Source: Benincasa hispida
Taxonomy: Eukaryota; Streptophyta; Magnoliopsida; Cucurbitales; Cucurbitaceae
Assembly: GCF_009727055.1 (NCBI RefSeq)
Contig: NC_052351.1
Span: forward strand, 58,447,643 to 58,511,642
Direction: 5' to 3'
DNA: 64,000 nucleotides
Shown here: positions 21,118 through 33,106 of the stretch, in pieces
Layout of the letters: each line of letters begins with the position of its first letter
How positions within the stretch are numbered: position 1 is the first letter of the stretch
The notes under the pieces: generated by a model
What the model saw: only the letters and a program-made list of their open reading frames with translations
Database searches by the model: none
What the model was told of the DNA's origin: nothing
Made by a program: the position numbers and the translations under genes

Positions 21118-23483
21118 GAGGTTCAAGTTTAAAAGTTGCTGTGAGGTAAAATGATGGATTCTTTTATTCATTTTATTATTTATTTTAATAATATTCTTTC
21201 CTTAAAAACACAAGACACAAATATGTTCGGTTCTTTTTCTTTATAGAAAATTTAATGAAATAAAAAGAAAGAAAATAGCCTTATAGCATCAATTATGATA
21301 TTTCCTCATACAATATGAAAGAAAGTGACATTTCATTTTTTGTCTTTTCAAATCCAATAATATATTAACAGGAAAAATAGTTGCAAATTCCTCCATAAAT
21401 TATTATTTTCTTAATAGTTTGGATCTATAGCTTTTTATTTAATTATTGCCCACATAAATAATATTTTCAATGAACTAATATTCAAACAGGAAACTGTAAA
21501 TTTGGACCGATGATTTTAAAAACATAACTAATACCTTATAAATAATCCAATGTGATTAAGTTTAGCTACAATATTGTTGTCTATGTTAATGTTTAGGGGA
21601 AATTTTATTCTATACTACACTGGGCGAGTTTTATTAATTTTAAATTTTAAACTTCCAATATTATCATTTTATACCTAAAACTTGGCATATTGTATTAATT
21701 TTAACCCTATAAATTTTTAAGTTCTTACACTCGGTTAAGTTTTTGTTTCTATTATCGTTAGCAAGATTTTCCACAAATGTAAAAAGTGACATAAGTTACA
21801 TTTTTGTTATTTTTTAACAAAAAATATATCGAAAAAGATTTATCTAAATCATTCTCCATCGAGAACCACCATCATGAAATCTAAGAACCCTACTCTCGAA
21901 AGTAAGACTCAGATGGAATCAAATTAACTCCTGTGTTCCTCTTCGCCTTCAGTGTCGTTACTAACAATGATAAGTTGTGGGGAGGATCCAAGCAAAGAGT
22001 TTGAATAGCAAAAAAATTAAATGTTGTAATGAAAAAAGTGAGACATCTATGAATACAATGAACTAGTTGTAATCAATTCTATCGACAGTATTACAAATGA
22101 TGACGACAATCCTAGTGCTGAAGATTAGGAAGGAGACTAAAGTTCAAGCAAGGTGATTTCGAAAGATTTACGTTCTCGTTGTGGCAAATGGATGACAAAT
22201 TGAGTTCAAGTCTAACACGAAATAAAAAGAACAACAAATCAATATTGACTCCGATTTGAGAATAGAAATCCTTGGTGGTGAAAAAATCTAGAGCAAATAA
22301 TCTTTGTTTCTACTCAAAGTTGATGCACAAAGTGGAATCCTTCTCTGAAATTGAAACCACTCCATTATTGAAATGAAAAATATAGTACAATGATAGAAGA
22401 TAATAAGTGAAAAATGTCTTTGAACCTTTGTTGGAATCACCCCTAAATATTCCACTGGATCTCTATCATTGCTTCACTTGCATTTGGGTAACAAATATTA
22501 TATCAACATATCATTGATTTACGTTTATCACAAACTAAAGTTGTTATTTCCATCAACTTCTTCACATTAAACTTTTATTAGACTAATAGAACTTGATACA
22601 TTTATTTTATACCTAGCAAATCTTAAAAATAGTAAACAAATCACACTATTAATTCATAATACCATTTAGCATGTTTCAATAATTTTTTTCTGATGTGGAA
22701 GTTAAGATAATGTATCAACCACAAAGCATAATTATAAATTCAAAAAAACTATGAATCCAAACCTCTAGAAAAGGTAGAATAAAAGAAATATTGTACTTTA
22801 AACCTCCATTGAATATAAATGGAGGTATTAGTCAATTCAACTAAAGTTTATTTTATATTTAAATGTAAAATATATAGTTAAATGCATATATACTCATTTT
22901 TGGTGCATGATGCATTGATCATACTAAAATTATATACATTATTTTTTTCTAAACTACGCAAATTAAATTACGCAAACTAGCAACAAGAAAAAAATGATGA
23001 AAAAAAAATCTAAAGAAAAGTGTGAATGCAAAGATGTCATTTGAGGATTCTACGTATATAAGTATTTTAAAAATCCATGTTTCAAGAAGACATCTAAAAT
23101 TAAATAAATGTACCTATTTAGATATCTCACATTATTGCAATATAAATATGATAATCTAAATGTATGTTATCACATAGAAATTTTGAATTCTTACCAAACA
23201 AACAACCTTTGATGACTAGATATTTCTATTTTCTTCAAAACATACATTGTTAAGTATTCTAAAGAATAAAAAACAAACAACCCTCCAATATTGTAAAATC
23301 AGCTAAATGAAACTATATTCTTTTGAGAAGTTCTACTACTAAAGTAGTAAGAAACAATATTATAAATAATTTTTCCTAAACAAGAAAAAAATAGTCGACA
23401 TGAAATTAACTCAAGTAATTAAAATATATTTCTTCGATTAAATTATAGAGGTTTAAATCTATCTCGTTCTCACTTGTTATTAG
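21118..23483. other. AT-rich intergenic DNA, nothing recognised
   Basis: There are no protein motifs, LTR termini or paired inverted repeats that I can defend. A less AT-rich patch near 21850-22330 has no open frame of note. Confidence 0.5.
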
Positions 23484-23551
23484 TATATATATATATATAT
23501 ATATGTGTATGTATGTATGTATGTATGTATGTATGTATGTATGTATGTGTA
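23484..23551. repeat. Compound microsatellite (TA)n-(TATG)n
   Basis: A run of about ten TA units (23484-23504) passes directly into about eleven GTAT/TATG units (to 23551). It is a simple repeat likely to vary in length between accessions. Confidence 0.9.
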
Positions 23552-24369
23552 TTGTCAACATAAGCATAATTTAGTGGTTAAGATAATTATTCTGCCTTTT
23601 TGTAAATTTTTGGCAAAATTTTAGAAGAGTAGTTTCCCTACATATTGAAAAGGTTAAAGGATGTGATGAGCTCCAAGTAATATAAAAAGAGCTAATGGCT
23701 TTTATTTCAAATTGTCCCAACTAAAAAACCTTAAGTTTGGTGGATGTATACAAACTCTAGTTAAATTCTCATTTCATTTGATTGAGATAATTGTTCACAC
23801 AATGATATTTTTTTTTCCTAGTCTTTGTATTTTATCTTCTTTGAATTTTTTTCACATAAATTCTTGTATTTCCTAGTTTGTTAATTCCTTTTAATTTCTA
23901 TGTTATTTTTCTACTCATTCTTGTTATAGTAATTGGAGATTTTGTTTCGACCGTAAAAGGTGAGATGCTCATGCTTCTGAATTACATTTTGATTTTGTCA
24001 TGCACTTTTGCGTTTTTCAGGGGCCACACAAGAAAAAAATATGTTGGTTAAATTGTGTATGCACTTAAAGAGGTTAGTTGTTGGAATGAGCCTTAATTTT
24101 GTATTTCAAATTCCGTTGGAAAAACTCTCTCTATATATATTTCAAGCTTTGTGGATTCATATAAAGCTTGTTTATGTGATTTTCATTAACTTGTTATCAT
24201 AGGTTTTGTTTTTTTTTTTAATCAATTAAACGTCCATTTTGACTTTCAAATTTTTTACTATCTATGTCTGATAGTAGATAAAGATATCAATTATCATCAC
24301 AAAAGTTGATGATTCTCTCTTCAACTCTAAAAAATAAAAGAAAAAGAAAGAAACAATTCAGATCAGAGG
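23552..24369. other. Intergenic DNA before the copia remnant
   Basis: By position this could be gag/leader or flank of the copia copy that follows, but no gag motif, LTR end or primer site is visible. The frame at 24008-24202 has no recognisable domain. Confidence 0.35.
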
Positions 24370-25535
24370 GTTTGGTTCAGTATCCTTGAAGCTAAATAAT
24401 GGATCAATCAAGCTTCTAAGAAGTGTGAGACATTTACCTTTGCTCAATAGAAACTTGATATCTCTAGGCATGTTGGACTCCATTTGGTGTAAATGTAGAG
24501 GAAAATGTGGAGATCTTGAGGTGATCAAGGATTCCAAAGTTGTGTTGGTTGGTGAGAAGGTTAATGACTTTTATATTATGAGAGGAGTAGAGATGATGAC
24601 AAGTGCCTACACGGTTTCAACAACAAGCTTAACATAGGTTAACTTGTGATACAATAGACTATCCCATATTGGTGAAAAATGGATGCAAGCACTGTCCAAG
24701 CAAGGAATTCTACCCAAAGGTATCAGTGAGCACCTTTCCTTTTGTGAATACTACATTCTAGATAAAGAAACAAGACAAAGTTTCACAAAATCTCAGAACA
24801 CCACTAAAGGAACATTGGATTATGTCCATTCTGACCTATGGAGACTATCTCCTACACCAAGCCTTAGTGACTGAAGGTATTTTCTAACCTTTATAGATGA
24901 CTTTTCTAAGAAGAGCTGAATATACTTTCTTAAAACTAAGGACAAAGTTTTTGAGAAGTTTAAGGAATGAAAGCCATGATAGAAAATCAAACATCTAAAA
25001 GGTTAAAATCACCAATGATGGGCTTGAGTTTTGCAATGAACACTTTGATAAATTTTGTTATGAGAATGGTATAACTAGGCATAGAACAGTGAGATATACA
25101 CCTCAACAAAATGGTGTTGCTGTGAGGTTAAATAGAACTATAATAGAAAGGGTTAGGTGTTTGCTCTCTGATGCTATCTTAGGGGAAAATTATTGGGCAG
25201 AAGTTGTAGCCTATATAGTGTATAGCTTGAATAAGTGTCCTCATACATCTTTAGAGTTGCTTACCCGAGGAAAAGTGGACTAATCATCCTCCTAACCTAG
25301 ATAACCTCAAGATCTTTGGATATGTAAGGTTTATACACCAAATAAGGGAAAGTTAAAGGCTAGAGCAGTCAAGTGCATGTTTGTAGACTTTTCAGAGGGT
25401 GTCAAGGGGTTTAAAATGTGGCATTTGGTTGAGAAGAAGTTCATAGTGAGCAGAGACATCACCTTTAGAGAAGAGGAGATGTTTATGCAAAAGGAGAAAA
25501 AGATTGAGGATGAAGGAGAGTCTTCCAACACATAT
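24370..25535 (+). pseudogene. Copia pol remnant: pre-integrase and integrase
   Basis: Read across several frames, it shows the GAG-pre-integrase block (VRHLPLLNRNLISLGMLDS, 24418-24480), the HSDLW integrase start near 24828, a decayed DDFS patch near 24900, an SDNG-type acidic site with substitutions near 25015, and the conserved RYTPQQNGVA and ERVRCLLSDA blocks (25089-25180). The stretch to 25530 is the C-terminal integrase region (KCMFV...GFKMWHL). Integrase would insert the element's cDNA into chromosomes. There are many stops and frameshifts, including TGA after PSLSD at 24872. It is joined directly to late reverse-transcriptase sequence at about 25535, so it is deleted as well as decayed. 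Confidence 0.85.
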
Positions 25536-26010
25536 ATGTAGATGACATGTTGTTGGCAGGTAGGTCCAAAGGAGATCTAATCCATGTCAAAAACCTCTTA
25601 AAAAGAGAGTTTGATATGAAGGACTTAGGAGAAGCATGCAAGATCCTAGGAATAGAGATCCAAAGGAACAAAGAGGAGTCTATTCTAAACATCAATCACT
25701 CCAATTACTGTGAGAAGATCCTTAAAAGGTTCAACATGAATGATGCTAAATCTGTGAGCTTACCTATTGCTCAGCACTTTAAGCTTTCCTCAGCTAGCTT
25801 TCCTAAAGATTCTGACCAAGAACATCAGAAACGAATGGTTGTCATACCCTATAGTCAAGCAGTCGGAAGCCTAATGTATTTAATGATTTCTACCAGACCT
25901 GATCTCTCATATTTAGCTAGCTTAGTTAGTAGATATATGTCTAATCCTAGTAAAAGACACTGTGAGGCTACTCAATGGATCCTAAGGTACTTTGTTTGGT
26001 CTAAAAACTG
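25536..26010 (+). pseudogene. Copia pol remnant: C-terminal half of reverse transcriptase
   Basis: The frame opens at the catalytic VDDM (from a Y-x-D-D motif) and continues with EFDMKDLGEA, LGIEIQRN and GSLMYLMISTRPDLSY, the standard late RT landmarks of Ty1/copia elements. Everything N-terminal to the catalytic aspartates (the KARLVA, TAFLNG and LKQSPR type blocks) is absent, and integrase sequence lies immediately upstream. The frame ends in a TGA at 26009-26011. It cannot encode a working enzyme. Confidence 0.88.
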
Positions 26011-26524
26011 AAGCTTAGTCTATCAAAGGTTAGCTGAACTAAACTTAGATCTTTATGGATATATGGATGCTGACTATGCTGGTGATTTGGACAAAAGGAG
26101 GTTCTTAAAAGGTTACCTTTTCCTTTATGGTCCTAATCTAACCATTTGGAAAGCATCACTACAGTCTATAGTAGCCTTATCTACAACAGAAGTTGAATAT
26201 ATGGCTTTAACAGAAGCAATCAAAGAGACATTGTGGCTCAAGGGATTGCTAAAAGACTTTGGAATAGATCAAACAGTGGTGAAACTCTATTGGGACAACC
26301 AAAGTGCTATCCATTTGTCTCGAAATCTATAATTCCACACTAGAACTAAGCACATTGATATCAAGTATCATTTTATTAGAGATAAAATTGAGACAAAGGA
26401 GATAAAAATTTTAAAGGTTCATACTTCAGACAATGCAGCTGACATACTAACAAAACCTATTTCAAAGCTTAAATTGTTTAAATGTTTAGAACAAGTTGGC
26501 TTTGAGCTTTCAGACACAGGATAG
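26011..26524 (+). pseudogene. Copia pol remnant: RNase H
   Basis: Landmarks are DADYAGDLDKRR, a SIVALSTTEVEYMALTEA block with the catalytic glutamate, LYWDNQSAIHLSRN, then after a stop at 26330 HTRTKHIDIKYHFIRDKI and ADILTKP. These are the canonical RNase H motifs of copia elements, which degrade the RNA strand during cDNA synthesis. The order is intact but broken by stop codons. A clear polypurine tract after the last motif is not visible. Confidence 0.88.
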
Positions 26525-26619
26525 ACATATCGGTCAGAATCAGGAAGATCAAAAGATTGCAAGGCATTAGAGTCAAGGTAGAGAAAATGATTAATCTCTC
26601 TTTTGAAAATCATTGACTG

Positions 26620-28095
26620 AAGATATTAATAGTTCATAGAATGACCATAAGTAACTCGGCCTCAATCTTGGGTGAGTTATAGACTCCTGTCCTATGAGGA
26701 CAGTCCTTTGATTTGTATGAGTGAGAATGGTCTGAGTCAACGACTCAATAAGCCTATCATTTTGGAGATTTGTTTGAGTAGGGAGCTGGAAGTATAGTTG
26801 CACAAGATGGAGTTCGCTCCTTCCTGTATTTATGGTAAGTAGATGAATTTCTCTCTTAAGTGTTGATTTTGGGTCTTAAACAATGAGATCTCAGCCTCTC
26901 ATTGGACAGAAAGGGATTTAGTTTATGTTTGGACTACAAACTGATTGTTCATTTGAGGAATTAGTGGATTGTTCATTTGAGGGATCTGTGGTACTTTAAG
27001 AGTAAGTGGTATTTACAGAGGTAAGATGATAATTTGACCCAACTATAATTACAAGCAATTTGTGAAGGATCAACTTACAGATAATGATTATCTGTGGACA
27101 TAGAAATATATTTAAAGTGCGAAGAGTGCAACTATGGGTCTTTAATGGAGTGACCCATAGTTAATGAATGTTGATTAACATAATTAAAGAGTTTGACTAG
27201 TTAATCTCGGATTAGTGGATGTTCTAATTTGTACGTCCATTAGGTCCCTCTACTAGATCAATATGGGTAAACCAAGAAATATTTGTTTTAAAAGAATTTG
27301 AAATGTTTAAATTGATTAAGGAAATTAATTGTATATGATATAATTAATCTATATTTATACATTAAAATATAGTTTATTTTGAATATGATTCAAATTAAAC
27401 TATATAATATGAGAGGATAATATTTTGTATAATATGAGAGAATAATGTTTTTTAGTGAGATTCAAATATTAATAAATATGAATTAGATTCGTATTAAAAC
27501 TATAGGTTAAAATTAAAATAAATGAGATTCATATTATAACTATAGATCATGAGAGAGTATCATACTTGAATATGATTCAAATATAAATTTAATTAAATAT
27601 GTGATATTTAATTAATTAATTAATTAATTAATATTTATTTAATTAAATTAGATTTAATATATATATAATTAAATAAATAATTTAAACAAGATAACTTCTC
27701 AATGTGTGTGAGGAGGAGGAGAGTTAAAATACATTCTCTGAATTAGGAGAGAATAGCAGAGACCAGACACGTAATTTTGATATTCCAAAAACTCTTTCCA
27801 ATTCTCTCTGAAAATTTCAAGAATAGAAAAAAGTTCTCTATGAGAAAATTTCTTATTCCTTTTCTTAATCTTTCATAATATCACAGATCCTACCATCTGT
27901 TCCTTGTCGAAGAATAGCAGGGAAGACACTAGTTGTAATGTGCCATCGATTCTGTATGTGGAAAGACGGCTTAGAAGAGAAACCAAGAAGACAATCTTCA
28001 AGGCTAATTAAAATGTACGTTTATCCTATACTACATCTATGCATGTTTATTTCTCTATTTTTCTCGAATTCTAAATGTATCCAAAAACAATGGCA
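26620..28095 (+). mobile_element. LTR-Y copy 3 (degraded, plus strand)
   Basis: It shares with the copy at 11640-12200, in the same order, the GACTCCTGTCCTATGAGG, TGATTTGTATGAGTGAGA, GAAATATATTTAAAGTGCGAAGAGTGCA and TAATTAAAGAGTTTGA blocks. It lies in the position of a 3' LTR after the copia pol remnant, but its first bases and the polypurine tract are missing, so the link between the two is inferred. A short internal duplication (GATTGTTCATTTGAGG) occurs at about 26942 and 26969. Confidence 0.5.
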
Positions 28096-28499
28096 CTAAC
28101 ATTCAAGCACTTCCACAATGATATTTGATCCTTTCATCGACACCCTTTCTTTCTGTCTATGAAAAAAAATAGATTGAGGAAAAAGGAAAGCCAGCATCAC
28201 GAAGTTTGCCCCCATAGCATTATGACGTCGCTTGAGGTGCAAGTTGGAGGACGCTTCAAAATCCAAAGCGTCGCCACAATATGAATCGCATCATGACTCA
28301 TGGTCCACAACGTCACGAACTATGGCTACTGGTTTGCAACATTGTGACACTATCAGGTAGCATTGTGACACTATGATTAATATTATTACTAAATTTATAC
28401 AAGCAATCAAAATGATTTATAAAGGTACGATGAAAATACTCACTACTAGTCATTATAACTTTCACTCATCTCAACCTTTTATTGACTTGAGCATCAGAG

Positions 28500-29339
28500 T
28501 GTCAGTGAGTGTCAGTGATTTGACACCATATTAGTGTTCAATTTCCTATGTTTTGCAGAGCACTTGGATTATTTTCCTCAAAATTACAAATTTACTTAGT
28601 TTATTGAAATGCACTAAAAAAGTGCATTAGTTGGTTTATAATATTTTAGTTTTCTTGTTAATTTGTATTCATTGATATTTTATTATGTTTAATTATAGGA
28701 AATCAAGCATTTGGACCAAAACAAGCTATTTTGAGATTAGAGTGATGAAAACACTCCCATAATAGGTCAAAGTTTGATGTAGGACAAGAGAAGGGGTCAA
28801 AGTTCATGAAGAGTGGCAAATTAGGACAAAAAGAGGCGTGAAAACTGTGTGGACAAGCTATCTCTCACTACTCTAATAACTACATTTCATAATTTGGTTA
28901 AAACTTTGGATTCAATTGGTCATTTTAGGCGAATGACCACTCGTTTCTTTGTTTTTTTTTTTTTCATTCTCTATCTATCTAAAGCATTAGATTCTAGATT
29001 CTTTCATTTACTTTTCGTAATCAAGTCAAATGGTTATGAGTTATATACTAATATTCCAATTCCTACATAATTTAGGAAAGTGATTGCCTATATAAATTCT
29101 AGCTTTATTTAGCACCAAACTCTATAGCCCAAAAGTGTATTGTTGCTACCAAAAAGAGTAGAGAGCTATTGTGAGAGAAGTCCGTACAGAGTTCGTTCTA
29201 GACTCCAAGTTGCAATCAATGCAAAATTGACGTTCTTCAAGACGGGGAACAACTATGATATTAGCTTTTCCCTTTTCTTTTCTTCTTCTTTACTGTTTTT
29301 ATTCACTAATTCATATGAAATTATGTCTTTGATAAGTAT
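28500..29339 (+). mobile_element. Gypsy-type LTR, left portion, interrupted by a copia
   Basis: It joins 37745-38402 to give one LTR of about 1.5 kb once the copia at 29340-37739 is removed. That right part ends in front of a gypsy-type primer region (AAGTTTTTGGCG). A TATATAAAT box at 29089-29097 suits the U3/R boundary. The left edge is approximate; TGTCAGTGAG near 28500 is one possible start. Confidence 0.45.
29089..29097 (+). promoter_or_regulatory. TATA box of the interrupted gypsy LTR
   Basis: TATATAAAT within a less AT-rich surrounding, placed about 250 bases before the copia insertion. It is probably the promoter of the gypsy element and is now cut off from its gag by 8.4 kb. Confidence 0.35.
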
Positions 29340-30532
29340 TGATAGGGACAATGATCCTCAAACTATCTCCACAGTGGTATGATATTGTCCACTTTGGGCA
29401 TAAACCCTCATGACTTTGTTTTTTGTTTCACACCAAAAGGCCTCATGCCAATGGAGATAGTCATCCTCACTTATATATCCATGATCCTTCTCTTATCTAA
29501 CCAATGTGGCAGTTTGGTCGCATACCCAAGAATCCTCCCCTTGAACAAAGGACCATCGAGCCTCCCCTCAAATAGTCATCCATCCGTCTAACTCATATCT
29601 AGGCTAACTCTTTTTCACCCGAGCATACCGCCTATCCAATAGAGTTCAACCACGGATCACACCGTGACTACTTCCAAGGCTCCACTATACATCTTTATTC
29701 GACACTAAGGATTCTACCAAGCATGGTTAATTCACGAGTATGGCTCTGATACCACTTGTGAGAGTTTTGAACCTAACTTAGATGGCCAAATAGAACGCAA
29801 AAATCAACAGAATAAATCAAAAGCAATAAAGAACGAACACCAAGATATATAGTGGTTCGACCAATTTAGTCTACATCCACTTTGAGAACCAGCTTGAATT
29901 AATTTTATTACGAGCAATGAGGAATTTACAATTACAGATAATCAACAATAATCACCAATCTGTAATTTGATACCCACTAATACCAAGAGATCCGCACACG
30001 ACGTCATCTCTAAAACCGAGAAAAACCTGCTAAAAAACAGCCCAAATCGAGTGCACTACAACCAACGCCTCTGACCAGCGTACTCACTCGCAGCCTCACA
30101 GTCTATCTCTGTTGTTGACGACCGATGACCCATGCCAAACGAAACCCACGTCGGACGAAGAAAACTACCGCTCAAATCATGGCCCACTGTTGGACGCCGT
30201 GACCGGCGAGCACCTATGCAACTGGAAACTATCGTTTGACTTGCTGTCGAAATCATCAGATGCGATCTCCTGCCGCTAACTCACCGGATGTGTGTCTACC
30301 ACCAACCCTGCTTCTACGTGCGTCTACTTCAAAAAGACAACTGTCTCTTTTTTTTTTTTTCCCTATTGATCTTCACGAATTTTTTTCAGCCCTAAAGAAG
30401 AAGATGGGTTTAATTACAAAAATATCATTTGTTCATAATTACCATAATGTCACTTGAGCCTTTAATTTCACCAAAAACCCAATAAAGCCCAATTAAATTC
30501 CTTGTTATTTTCTATAAATCTCCCTCATAACA
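29340..30532 (-). repeat. 3' LTR of copia X
   Basis: 1,193 bp with TG...CA ends (plus strand TGATAGGG...CATAACA). It matches the 5' LTR at 36587-37739 closely. At 29742-29755 it contains an internal GGCTCTGATACCAC, the complement of a tRNA-iMet primer site, followed by a second TG start (TGAGAGTTTTGAACC). Confidence 0.75.
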
Positions 30533-30639
30533 AGAGTATTTATGTGCTAGGCTGATTCTCCAAACTTCCTATCATCCAGATTTAATATTCAGCTCATCTA
30601 ATAGGTATTTAAACCTATGGGCTAGAAGAACTTCGGTTA

Positions 30640-31035
30640 ACATATTTGACAAATTCTCAACTGTATGAACCTTGACCAGTTCAACATTTTCTGGGCCACA
30701 ACTTCTCTGATAAAATTAAATTTGACATTGATATGCTTAGGCCGTTCGTGATGAGATGGATTCTTCACAAGATGAATAACACCTTAGCTATCACAACGGA
30801 CGATAGGAATGAACTCCTGCGACAACAACTCACCAACTATTCTTTTCAACCACACTGCCTCTTTAACAGCTTCACCCACTGAAATATACTCTGACTCAGT
30901 AGTAGACAAAGCAACAACTGACTGTAGAGCAACCTTCCAACTGACCACATTACCAAACAAATGAAAAATGTGACCTGATAGAGACCTTCTTTTGTCAAGG
31001 TCTGTAGCGTAATCTGCATCTGTGAAGCCTTCCAA
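30640..31035 (-). pseudogene. Copia X RNase H remnant
   Basis: On the minus strand it reads GFTDADYATDLDKRRSLSG, SVVALSTTESEYISVGEAVK and WLKRIVGEL. After a stop at 30784 it continues with the HHERPKHINVKFNFIRE region to about 30670. These are the RNase H landmarks of copia pol. A TAG replaces the codon after the 'VRCDS' position, where the family has a catalytic-site NQSA type block. Confidence 0.85.
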
Positions 31036-31065
31036 CTATGCTGATTTATCACAATCCTTGCTAAA

Positions 31066-32060
31066 TCACAATGATACACTGACACTACCTTTCAAATATT
31101 GAAGCACCCATTTAACTGCACTCCAATGCTTCTTCCTAGGATTTGACATAAACCTATTTATCATACTCATAGCATATTCCAGGTCAAGCCTAGTACAAAT
31201 CATCAAATACATAATACTTCCAATAGCATTACAATAGGGAATATTAGACATCTCTAACTTTTCTTGTTCAGTAACAGGACACTGAGATGAAGAAAGCCTA
31301 AAATGAGATGCTAAGGGTGTTGAAACTGCCTTACAACTAGACATATAATACTTCTCAAGCAGTTTATGCACATACTCTTCTGCGAAATGATTAACAAATC
31401 TTTCTTCCTATCTCTTTTCACATCCATGCCTATGATCCTTTTTAGTTCACCTAAATCTTTCATCTCAAATTCACTACTCAACCGTTTCTTGAGATCACTG
31501 ATTTCAGAATAATCCTTAGACACTAGGATCATATCATCTACATACAGAAGTAGATAAATATATGTACCTTCCTGAGATAGTTTTCAGTACACACAGGCAT
31601 CATATGAGCTCCTGTGAAACTCCTGGTTCAGAATAAAGGTGTCAAACCTGATATACCACTGTCTCAGCGATTGCTTCAGTCTATAGATGGACTTGTGAAG
31701 ACGAAAAACCATGTCTTTCTTTCCTTTCACCTCATAGTCCTTAGGTTGAGCCATGTAGATCACTTCCTCCAATTCTTCATGAAGGAAAGCTGTGGTGACG
31801 TCCATCTGTTCAACAAACATATCAAAATGAATAGAAATAGATAAAATTAATCAAATGAACGAATGCCTCACCATCAGAGAGAAAATCTCATAAAAGTAAA
31901 CTCCTTCCTTTTGAGTGTAGCCCTTGGCTACTAGTCTAGCCTTATACCTAGGTTTGTTGTTACCTCTTGTACCTGGCTTGATTTTATAAATCTACTTTGA
32001 CTGAATGAGTTTCTGATTAGTAGGCCTTGGAACCAATGACCATGTCTGATTCTTCTGCAA
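31066..32060 (-). pseudogene. Copia X reverse transcriptase remnant
   Basis: On the minus strand it shows the QMDVTTAFLHEELEE block (31790-31810), HKSIYRLKQS (about 31690), an intact LLLYVDDMILVSKD catalytic motif at 31520-31560, FEMKDLGELKRIIGMDV (31450) and IGSIMYLMICTRLDLEYAMS (31190). The catalytic YVDD survives, but the frame is broken between 31584 and 31532 and again near 31370. The N-terminal part (KARLVAKGYTQKEG type) is readable in fragments at about 31890-31960. This enzyme copies the element RNA to DNA. Confidence 0.87.
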
Positions 32061-32399
32061 CGAGGGCAACTCTGCTTCCATAACATTCTTCCATTATTCC
32101 TTCAAATCAGATACAATTGCCTCCTCAAAAGTAAGAGGCTTTGCTTCAATACTATCAACTGCTCAAGTAAAAGCATAAGCAACTAAATCAGCATAATCAT
32201 AGTAGAAGCCTGCCTCACCCACTGAGGCCTGTCACATGTAAGCTGATAGTTATGTAGGTCATTGCTACTTGAACTTTCTTCACTGAAAACTCCCTCATCA
32301 ATCAAATTCCTCTGCAGTTGAGGTTGTCTACCATCAGAACTGGATGACTGATCACTGGATTTGCTTGAACTAACTGATGATCGTGCTTTAGAATCAATT

Positions 32400-33106
32400 T
32401 TAACCTCTGCCTCAACCTGATCAACTATCTGCTATTTTTGCTGCTCTTTGACACAAAGTGGCATCTCTGTTTCATTAAAGGTCACATCTCTGCTAATAAT
32501 ACATTTATTTCTGCCCTCTTCCAAGCACCAAAGTTTATATCCTTTAACACCCTGAGGATAGCTAATAAACATACATTTCAGTGCCCTCTTATTCAGCTTC
32601 CCTTCCTTAACATGAGCATAAGCTGAACATCCAAACACTCTGAGATGATCCAAACTTGGAGCATTTTTTATCCATATCTCCTGAGGAGTCTTTAGGTCTA
32701 AAGTAGAGAACGGACTCCTATTAATGAGATAATAAACTGTTTGGGAAGCTTTCCCCTAAAACTTCAAGGGTAATGAAGCATTTGTCAAGAGACATCTTGT
32801 ATGCTCCATAATTATTATGTTAAACTTCTCAGCTAAACCATTCTGCTGTGGAGTGTACGTAACAGTGAAATGCCTTGTAATTCCCTCTTATTTGCAAAAT
32901 TTATCAAATTTGTGATTCACAAATTTTAAACTATTGTTTGTCTTCAGATACTTTACCTTTCTGCCTGTTTGGTTTTCAAACTTCTTTTTCCATTCAAGAA
33001 ATTTCCCAAAAGCTTCATCCTTCTATTTCAGTGGATACATCCACACATTCCTTGAAAAATCATTGATGATCAACATGAAGTATCTCGAACCTCCCATAGA
33101 AGGTAC
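32400..33106 (-). pseudogene. Copia X integrase, C-terminal portion
   Basis: On the minus strand, MDHLRVFGCSAYAHVKEGKL and KCMFISYPQGVKGYKLW (32432-32653) are the C-terminal integrase landmarks. Upstream lie PQQNG-type and DFSR-type sequence up to 33106. The next bases belong to a solo LTR; the integrase resumes at 35039. A GGTAC copy on each side shows that the interruption is an insertion. Confidence 0.82.

Noticed and set aside
23484..23551. CRISPR-like or regulatory array
   Set aside because: It is a simple compound microsatellite without spacers; no CRISPR is expected in a plant nuclear genome.
29742..29755. tRNA-like sequence GGCTCTGATACCAC as part of a tRNA gene
   Set aside because: Only the 3'-end complement is present, without arms or A/B boxes. 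It is a primer-site complement, not a tRNA gene.
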